DNA from: Pelargonium nanum
Taxonomy: Eukaryota; Streptophyta; Magnoliopsida; Geraniales; Geraniaceae
NCBI GenBank assembly: GCA_036897485.1
Contig: JAYMTF010000973.1
Coordinates: 1-27,683, forward strand
Length of the DNA: 27,683 nt
Reading direction: 5' to 3'
This document shows, piece after piece, positions 20,621 to 27,683 of this stretch (within the stretch, counting starts at the first letter, position 1; every line of letters starts with the position of its first letter). The notes under the pieces were generated by a model, which was not told where the DNA came from, searched no databases, and saw only the letters and a program-made list of their open reading frames with translations. The position numbers and the translations under genes were made by a program.

Positions 20621-23600
20621 TTATGCTTCGTACTTACAGAGGTTCTCGAACCCCATGTATTCATTGCGCTGAATCTTCCCAATCATGTTCGTTACTCCAA
20701 CCCCGCCTGCGAGTTCAGATGAGAGTTAAAATGCGTAAAACTATTTCATTTAAGAGAAAATCTGAAGAGTTCACATGAATATGCAATATTTGAACTCAAT
20801 GGAGGAGAGAAGAATATTCACCTAGTGAGATTGCGCTGACAAATATTGTAGAGGCTAGAATGAAAATGATTAGGGACGCCCTCCCGAATAATATGATTAG
20901 CTTTCTTACCACATGCTGCCCTATAACAGCAGCAACAGTAGCTACACCAACAAAGTAGAGAGCTGCCATACAAATTGCAAAATCCGTAAGTATACATAGA
21001 ATCATAGAGAATTGTTTTTGTCTTCTACACAAGTAAAGACGAGTAAATTACAGATAACTATTAGGATTGAGTATGGACTTTACCGTAAGGAACTGGAAAT
21101 CGTTTCAATAGGTAGTACTCTACTACAGACATGGACGAGGAGAAGGTCATTGCGAAGGTAGCTGTGGCACTAGAAACCTGCACAAAAGTTTTTTAATGTT
21201 AAGAGATCATACTAAACTAGTAAACTGGCAATGGCTAACTCAGAGAAGCTCTACTTATTTGTGCTTGTTTTGGATGTGTTGTGCAATGTTTCTGCATACT
21301 TTCTACAAAGGCAAGCTAAAATCTATATAGTCCTATGCAGATTTCAAGCTATTGGAGGTGGCTTCAAAATTTCAAACCTCCAGACTATTCCAAATTTATT
21401 TCATCCTGACATAGTGTGTAATTCATAAGTTGTTAACAAATACCAAAGACAGAAACACAATCCAAATAACTTCTTGTATTATATGCAGCCAAGATGTAAT
21501 TCAGTAGACTTTCTCTTTTAATAGCCCAGTTTGTACGATCAGATATGGCTACGACTTGGTCATTATTTTATTGATTTATTTTTCTCCCTGCGCATCTCAA
21601 CAAAAAAGAAGAAGCAACAACTCACCTGGGGAGGGATTCCTAGCTCCAAAAATAGTGGACCCATAATGAATCCTCCACCAAGACCAAGCAGTCCACCAAC
21701 TACTCCGGCCACTACACCACATAAGCAATAAGTAAATAATTGGATCACACGCAAATTTGACCCATCGTCTCCCTTGGATGCAATTACTCTCCGCCCCTTG
21801 TACAGGCTGACAGCTTCGTACCCAGATACGCCAAGAGAAACTGGAACCTGAAAAGAAGGAAACAATGTGAGGTGTCTAACTGATTAAAATAAATATATAA
21901 AGTTCATTTGCATTTTTAGAAAGTTACCTGCAATAGATTCAGCACCCAATATGCTGTTGAGCAAGTAGCTGTGTTAGTCTGTTGCCAACAAGATTTTATC
22001 AGTTAGCCTCAAGATTATAAATTTATAATATAAGGAGAAGTCACACCTGATACTTTTAGACACGAAAGGAAAATGATATTTAAAATAATAAAAAAATAAA
22101 ATAAACTAATAGGTAAAAAAGAAAACCTTGGTTATCTGCAGCACAAGAAATGCAACCCAAACAAAAACAAGAAGTCCAAGTTCCTTCAAACACACATTCT
22201 CAAGAACGCTGACCTGCAAATGTTTACAATCATTAGACACTTGGACATTATCTGTGTTGTAAATAACAGCCTATCAGAGTACACTCACTTCACGATCCTC
22301 TACTTCCTTGTGATTCGGCCCACTAGGAAGAGGCTTGTATTCTACTTCGCCACCACCAGTACCTGACAGAATGAAAATGTTTTAGCATTGATTTCAGAAG
22401 CATAATCAATGGACAAGCAGTCTTCTAATTTTTATGAAACAAGTAAAGCAGTTAATCAACCCACCATTTGATTCCACGCGCTTAGCAGCCTCCTAAAATC
22501 AGGAACAAGAAAGATTCAAATGATTAGCTAAATTTAATATTACTCATGTACATTATGGGGCAATGAGACCACACATGAGCTTGAATGGATTCCTATATGA
22601 ACACACAAATCCATCTTTGTGACGGATGCATTTTAAAAAGTTTTAGGTAACACCAGATGTGATACTTCTTGAGATGGCACAGTATCTCAAAATTCATAGA
22701 TTGTCTTAATCTCATTTAAGAAATAAGACTTTTGAAACGCTTTATGCTTTCAAAGAAATAAAATTGAATGGCTTCAGGTTCCACATCAAGCACACATGGT
22801 CCTATACTCAATGCACATGATAGTATCGTGTATACCTTTTTCATTATGGTTTCTTTCTTCCACGTTTCAATACCCTTGATGAAAGCCTTGGTGGATGTGC
22901 CTGCAAACCAAGATAAACAATCAGAGTGCTTCAAGAGCAGAATGCTAAGCAAGTTGGAGTGGAGTGGAGTGAAGTGTATTTTTAACAAAGACACTACCAA
23001 AAAAGAGAATGATGAGTAGAACAGTGACCATCCAGTCTGCAAATAGCACATTGAAAGCAACTCCTATACTAATTCCTAGCATGAGCATCGGTTGGATGAG
23101 CAGTGCCAAGTCATAGTCAATGATGGGCATATCGATTGTAGGGTGCCTTAGTTTAAGGTTATAGTAAACAGTCGAGGCCGCTGCACCCATGATCATACCT
23201 GACAAAAACATACAGAGCAAGTGACTTTGTATTACATGGCAATGAATCACATTAATCTAAGAAATCTGTTTCCACGAAAGACTGAGATTCACTGCTTGGT
23301 CAAAACTTCAAGGAAATGCCCCTAGAAGTCTCAAACATTAGCATTATGTTACGCTCAAAAGTTAATCGTTTCCTCAAAATCCAATCACAGTTAACTTAGC
23401 TCGCACAAAATAGAATAGATCATACAAATTTTTTTAACTTTGAAAGCCAAGTCATTACAAAAATTTGAAAATGTGATCTCCGTTCCGCCTCAATAAAAAC
23501 TGATCTTTGAGTCAAAACAAAGAGTATGTACTAAATGGGAAACTTCAAAACAGAAATGTAAACATAAATAAAGAAATCTTACATTTAGAAATGGCAGTGG

Positions 23601-24303
23601 CTGATTTTGGATCAAACCCAATTATTAGACTAAGCATAGGAACAAAAATGCCACCACCTCCAACACCACCTACACTTCCAAAGGCTGCTCCAAAGAATCC
23701 AACTATGCTGCCCACAACAATCTGCCAACCAAATTTCATATCCTACAGGGCAAAATCGACAACCACGCGTATTAAACTTCCAATTAAAAAACACCTCAAA
23801 TCATTTAGAAAGCAAACAGAAGCCAACAAAAGCATATTCCTTTCAAATAATTGAACTCAATTACTGGCACAAACACAAGTCAAAACATTTGTTGTGTTCC
23901 ATCGACCTATTTGACCACATAATTCAACAAAGTAATGGACAAATCCACACACACAGCCAATTAATTACTTAAGTAACATGATGATCTGGGGAATCTTTTG
24001 AAGAGTGCACGGCACAGCAACCAAGAACATTAGGAATAAAATCAAAAGTGAATAGAAAAAGAAGATTAGATAGTTAGGATTTACCGGCCAAACATGCTGA
24101 TAACCAGATTTGTCTGATTGCCACAAGAAATTGGCGGCTGTGAGAAGGAAATTAGATTCAGAATCTTCTGCTGCAGCAAATCTCGAAGCTCCTCCCTCTT
24201 TGAGGCCTCTTTCGGCGGAGACGAAAAGGAAAGCCAGTAGAAAGTTGAGCAGAACCATGGACATAGATCTCATGACATGCCATTTTGCTTCAAAAACAGC
24301 CAT
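20621..24303 (-). CDS. Sulfite exporter TauE/SafE family protein, 12 exons, 475 aa
   Basis: Exons in coding order are 24303-24085, 23742-23583, 23198-22998, 22900-22836, 22492-22465, 22362-22289, 22213-22127, 21978-21928, 21847-21626, 21177-21084, 20962-20822 and 20706-20621. All introns are GT-AG and the exons join in frame to 1428 nt including TAA. Residues 1-30 look like a signal peptide or anchor ([15 protein letters not shown]). Residues about 78-126 hold the first TauE signature, [16 protein letters not shown]. Residues about 333-375 hold the second, [20 protein letters not shown] then [12 protein letters not shown]. Several hydrophobic helices follow each, with a charged cytosolic-type loop at about 194-249 ([25 protein letters not shown]). 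The bacterial family exports sulfite or sulfonates; the plant substrate is not settled. The start at 24303 is the first ATG of the frame. A second ATG at 24273 is possible but loses part of the leader. Confidence 0.94.
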
Positions 24304-24537
24304 CAATCAGTCGGAAGGTGGATTGGTTTTGAGCAGGAAAATTGTAGTGGGAACAAAGGTCGGAGAAACTACTGTCGGCGAGTGTTTGGTTGGCGAGAAA
24401 GCGCAGGAAAAGGGGAAAGGAAAATGAGGAGGAGGAGTAGAAAGAGAGAGAAAGTGTGGATAAAAGATTGGTTAAGGGGTTGGCTGGCTATCGCGCACTC
24501 TCTACTCCGTCTTCGTCTCTATTAGAGCTTTCTGCTA

Positions 24538-24544
24538 ATTATAT
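24538..24544 (-). promoter_or_regulatory. Possible TATA box of the TauE/SafE gene
   Basis: On the minus strand the sequence CATATAATTA lies about 235 bp before the ATG, a reasonable place for a promoter with a leader of about 200 bases. AT-rich surroundings make chance matches likely. Confidence 0.3.
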
Positions 24545-24573
24545 GCATTTTTACAAGACAAACAATATATGCC

Positions 24574-24597
24574 TTTATTTATTTATTTATTTATTTT
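24574..24597. repeat. (TTTA)n microsatellite
   Basis: Five perfect TTTA units plus a partial one, in the proximal upstream region of the TauE/SafE gene. Confidence 0.93.
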
Positions 24598-24720
24598 CAG
24601 TTATGGTGGGAAAATAAGATGTGGGGCCTACTACAACCAATTATTTTTTTCTCAATTATAAATTTTTTTCCTTTTTTTTTTTTTTTTGCAATTGAGATTT
24701 ATAAATTTTAATTAAATTTA

Positions 24721-24741
24721 AATAAAGAAACTGAAACCTGA
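24721..24741. repeat. Target site duplication of LINE-D, left copy
   Basis: A 21-bp stretch starting AATAAAGAAACTGAAAC pairs with 25068-25088 with three mismatches, all explainable by substitution after insertion. Confidence 0.7.
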
Positions 24742-25067
24742 TGCTAGATCCAGTTCGGGGATGGGGTTCACTCGTTATTGAATATGATGCTGAAGAGGTT
24801 GTGACTGCTTCCAGATCGAAGGGGAGGGTAATTTCAGTGTCTTGGGTCTGATAGTTAAAGACATTTTGTCTATTTCTGCTGAGCTTGTTTAAGTTTCGTT
24901 TTGTTGGGTTAGTAGGTCTGCGAACCAGGTGGCTCATGTTTTGGCTAGGTTTTCTGTTTCTTTGTCAGGTGCTGAGGGGTGGCTGGGTCTTCAGCCCCTA
25001 TAGATGTTTCGTTTGTTATCGTCAAAAATGATTATTGATTAAATAAAAAATACTTCCCGTTCAAAAA
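24742..25067 (+). mobile_element. LINE-D, 5'-truncated L1-clade LINE stub (RNase H end)
   Basis: The plus-strand reading gives GWGSLVIEYDAEEVV, then LGLIVKDILSISAELV, then SRSANQVAHVLARFSVS and GAEGWLGLQPL. This closely follows the RNase H C-terminus of LINE-B (GWGSLIFESDAEEVV, LGLIVKDIMSISVDFV). At least one stop and one frame change are present. The tail ends ACTTCCCGTTCAAAAAAA, close to the LINE-B tail. A diverged 21-bp duplication flanks it. It is a dead-on-arrival insertion 439 bp upstream of the transporter ATG. Confidence 0.85.
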
Positions 25068-25088
25068 AATAAAGAATTTGAAACTTGA
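25068..25088. repeat. Target site duplication of LINE-D, right copy
   Basis: Begins AATAAAGAATTTGAAAC. Pairs with 24721-24741, three mismatches in 21. Confidence 0.7.
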
Positions 25089-25147
25089 CTTTTTTTTTTC
25101 TCGTAATATGAGCTTGTTTTGAAACAATTATGAACCTACGAAAGTCA

Positions 25148-25155
25148 CTAACTCA
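25148..25155. repeat. Target site duplication of the hAT-like MITE, left copy
   Basis: CTAACTCA, repeated exactly at 25332-25339. Eight bases is the hAT-superfamily length. Confidence 0.7.
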
Positions 25156-25331
25156 CAACGGCGGAGCTGAGGGTAGGATATAGTAGGTAGTTGTCTTTGT
25201 CATCTCCTAAAATTCTATTAAATATTAAGTACATTCTTGATTTTGATGAACATTTCAATCTAACTATCTTTTGAAATCTTGGTTTCATGTTTGGATGCCC
25301 ACCCTTGTTCAACATCCTAGCTTTGCGACTG
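25156..25331. mobile_element. hAT-like MITE, 176 bp
   Basis: The left end CAACGGCGGAGCTGAGG and the right end, read on the other strand as CAGTCGCAAAGCTAGG, are imperfect inverted repeats. They fit a CAGTGGCGGAGCTAGG-type terminus, which starts with CA as in hAT elements. An exact 8-bp duplication flanks the element. It is non-coding and would need a hAT transposase in trans. The ends have drifted, so it is not a recent insertion. Confidence 0.68.
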
Positions 25332-25339
25332 CTAACTCA
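25332..25339. repeat. Target site duplication of the hAT-like MITE, right copy
   Basis: CTAACTCA, an exact match to 25148-25155. Confidence 0.7.
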
Positions 25340-26214
25340 CCATCAACTCTTTCTATCTCGCGCCACCTAATGAAGATGATAATCTTAAGAACAAAGAAAA
25401 TGTTTGCTGAGATTTGCTTTTATCATAATAAATGAGAAGAAATAATTTTAAGAATAGTTTTTTAATATATATAAGCAAACGTAACAAAATATTATATTTA
25501 ATCCTCTCTTTTTTCTTTATAAAATATTATTTCACTCTTAGACTTTTTGTAATGAAAATGTTCCTCTTAAAATTATTATTTACTTAAAATTATTATTTTT
25601 AAGCAATCTTGTTTTAGTAACTATGAATAAATAAAAATATGTATAAAAAGTACACATGTTAGAAAAACTAAAAGATAAAAAAAATACTATTTCAATTTCA
25701 TCTTTATCATTTGATTTTTTTTGTTGCTTTTTCTAAATTTATGAATATAGATCAAATTATTGATTTTGCAACTTCAGGTTTGTTGAATTGAACTCGAGTT
25801 GATTTATCCTATTTAGTAAATTAAACCATTAAGTTACACTTAATTCTTTTATGATTCTAAAATTAATATTATATCATACAAACTTTTTTATTTATGGTGT
25901 ATTGTTTTGCAGGTACAAACTTTTTGCTCAATCCATAAATGCAATTTCACATTAATATTATATATTATACAAAAACGTTTTCTTTCTTCTTCTTTATCCC
26001 AAACAATAGTACTTTTCATAAATTTATTGAATACCATATATGCCTTCCAATAAGACATACCAAATCTGCAATAAGTCATGATTCACTCATATTTGTCCCA
26101 TTGAATTTGTAAGAGCAAAACGATTAACTGAATCTAAATTTTTAATGAGTTGATATTATTTTATTGGTGGCTTACGTAACCTAAATTTTTTTGCCTAAAA
26201 ACCCCGACTTTTCA
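25340..26214. other. AT-rich intergenic DNA
   Basis: Strongly AT-rich with many homopolymer runs and no recognisable gene. The minus-strand frame at 26079-25888 has no family features. Confidence 0.5.
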
Positions 26215-26410
26215 TATATAATTCTTATGAGTAGAATTAAATAAACATTTCTCATTCATAGAGATTATTGACTACAGAATAGAGAATAACTCCCCTTAAA
26301 ACCCCACCTACCCCACCCGACTCAAGAAATTGAACTCACGACTACCAACACCCACATAGTTTAAAGAATAAAACTTTTCTAGTTATCATTTTAAAAAGAC
26401 AAATACAAGT
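26215..26410 (-). repeat. Possible tRNA-derived SINE remnant
   Basis: Read on the minus strand, the segment contains GTGGGTGTTGGTAGTCGTGA then GTTCAATTTCTTGAG. This resembles the A- and B-box region of plant SINEs (B box near GTTCAATTT). No clear 3' tail or target duplication was found, so this is a weak call. Confidence 0.25.
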
Positions 26411-27369
26411 AATATCTTAATGTAATCTTACAAGTGAAACTATTCATTTATTATTGGTACACCAATTTTTACTAGAGATAAAATTATTTATCAATTTCTA
26501 TTGATATCATTTGTAATTGTTGTTGAGTCATCTTAACTCGAAGCCAGGAGAATTGCAATGACATCACACACCGTTTACATCCAACTCATGAATTTTAATC
26601 CAATTTTTTTTAATTTGTTTGCGTCCACTTGATGAGCTCTCAAGCCTACGCTTGCACACCACAAAAATATCACATACTGCTAAGTGAAAGTCATAATGTG
26701 TAACTCAAATTTTACTTCGCGAGCTGGAGAGAAAATATTTCTATCATAGTGAAATGAGCACTACTTTGCAATAAGTTGAAGTGAGATGAAGTGATGTCAA
26801 CAAAAACATAGGATTTGGAAAGAACGTAAGGAGTGAAAATGTGAAAAAATTTCACAAAATGGTTAAGAGACCTTTACCCGTTGGATAGAGAGAGTATGTA
26901 TACTCACAAAATGGCTAAAAAACCTTTACCCGTTCAAATGTAATGTAATGGTGGGTCAAGTTGATGTCATATGTAGGTCATGTTGATGTAATACGATTTA
27001 TGATGTAGCGACGTGACATTGAGGTCACTTGAGCTCAATAGTCCTCAAAGAGGCTCTCAAGAAGATAAATGTCCATAGTAGAAGAGAAACGTCCAGAGAA
27101 GAGCGATAAAGAAGAGTTTGGAAGTTAACCAATAGGGCGTACTTGACACATGTCCTTGGCATTTTTCTTGGTTAATTTTTATCCAAGCTTTATTACAGTT
27201 TGACTGTTTCCCGTATAATATTTATCTATTTGCAAATTTCAACGAATCGAGCTTGATAGAAGAGCTTCACATGCACATACTTAATCTAATTTAATTTCTG
27301 ACGACTCAAGATATGGTCTAAATTTTGAAGTTTAATAAGAATTGAGTGGATCTCAAATCCACGTGTCGA
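26411..27369. other. AT-rich intergenic DNA with one imperfect direct repeat
   Basis: No gene or RNA recognised. It contains the 31-bp direct repeat listed separately. Confidence 0.5.
26852..26934. repeat. Imperfect 31-bp direct repeat, two copies
   Basis: Copies at 26852-26882 and 26904-26934 share TCACAAAATGG and ACCTTTACCCGTT with three mismatches, separated by 21 bp. Confidence 0.8.
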
Positions 27370-27683
27370 TTTTTTTTAGCTAAAAAGAAAATTATTTTAT
27401 TCCATCAAATCATTCTCCAATAGAGATAAAATCACCGAGGAAACCCGAAGGTCAATCCAACATACAATGCCTGACATAGAATTCGAGGACTGAGCGAGAC
27501 CCCGAGCCACATGATTCGCTGAGTGACCAACATAAGAAAAATCTAACCCATTTACATTACCTGAAATCAAGCGAATGTTGTATATACCTATACCAAAGTC
27601 ACAGGTAGCCACCCCTTCAGTATGTATTAATCCAACCACCTCCATTGACTCCACCTCCACTGTGACATCTCTCCACCCTCTCT
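27370..27683 (-). mobile_element. LINE-E, RNase H end of an L1-clade LINE running off the window
   Basis: The minus-strand frame 27660-27397 reads LDFSYVGHSANHVARGLAQS then VCWIDL. This is the C-terminal RNase H motif seen in LINE-A (DFVYVNRGANKVAHRIARS). It stops 20-30 bp before a tail ending in eight A (plus-strand T run at 27370-27377). The rest of the element, if present, lies beyond 27683. Confidence 0.75.

Noticed and set aside
21231-23854. Open frames on the plus strand within the transporter gene (21231-21428, 22768-23019, 23507-23854)
   Set aside because: Antisense to exons or inside introns of a gene whose exon chain joins cleanly in frame.
1-27683. CRISPR array, tRNA, rRNA or organellar insert
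   Set aside because: No regularly spaced repeats, no cloverleaf with intact A and B boxes, and no chloroplast or mitochondrial gene sequence recognised.

Overview
The window is nuclear DNA of a flowering plant, most likely a eudicot. It has AT-rich intergenic DNA, plant-type introns, L1-clade LINEs with the plant ORF1 (DUF4283 plus CCHC knuckle) and, in most copies, a C-terminal RNase H, and two host genes of widespread plant families. I cannot fix the family or species. I see no bacterial, organellar or viral gene.

Left half (1-12450): repeat-dominated. LINE-A (740-6026, minus) is flanked by a 15-bp target site duplication. To its right is a Mutator-like DNA element, MULE-A (6271-12439), with inverted arms of about 220 bp and a 9-11 bp duplication. 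MULE-A was later interrupted by LINE-B (6817-12103, minus), which has its own 12-bp duplication. MULE-A ends only about 300 bp before the start codon of the first host gene.

Host gene 1 (12747-14775, plus, 6 exons, 215 aa) is the plant orthologue of CCDC25: an NFACT-R/DUF814 domain followed by a charged coiled coil. Two of its five introns appear to be GC-AG introns.

Middle (14776-20620): intergenic DNA with an exact 30-bp tandem duplication, a 3' piece of a LINE family that seems to lack RNase H (LINE-C), a small MULE-type element (MULE-B, 9-bp duplication, arms of about 100 bp) inserted at the LINE-C tail, and another LINE 3' tail.

Host gene 2 (20621-24303, minus, 12 exons, 475 aa) is a TauE/SafE-family membrane transporter with both glycine-rich half-repeat signatures. 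It converges on gene 1. A short LINE stub (LINE-D) lies about 440 bp upstream of its ATG, followed by a 176-bp hAT-like MITE.

Right end (25340-27683): AT-rich, non-coding, with a possible SINE remnant, an imperfect direct repeat and the RNase H end of another LINE (LINE-E) running off the edge. The two host genes show no sign of acting together. The main interest is the layered transposon history and the splice sites of the CCDC25 gene. I found no convincing undescribed system.
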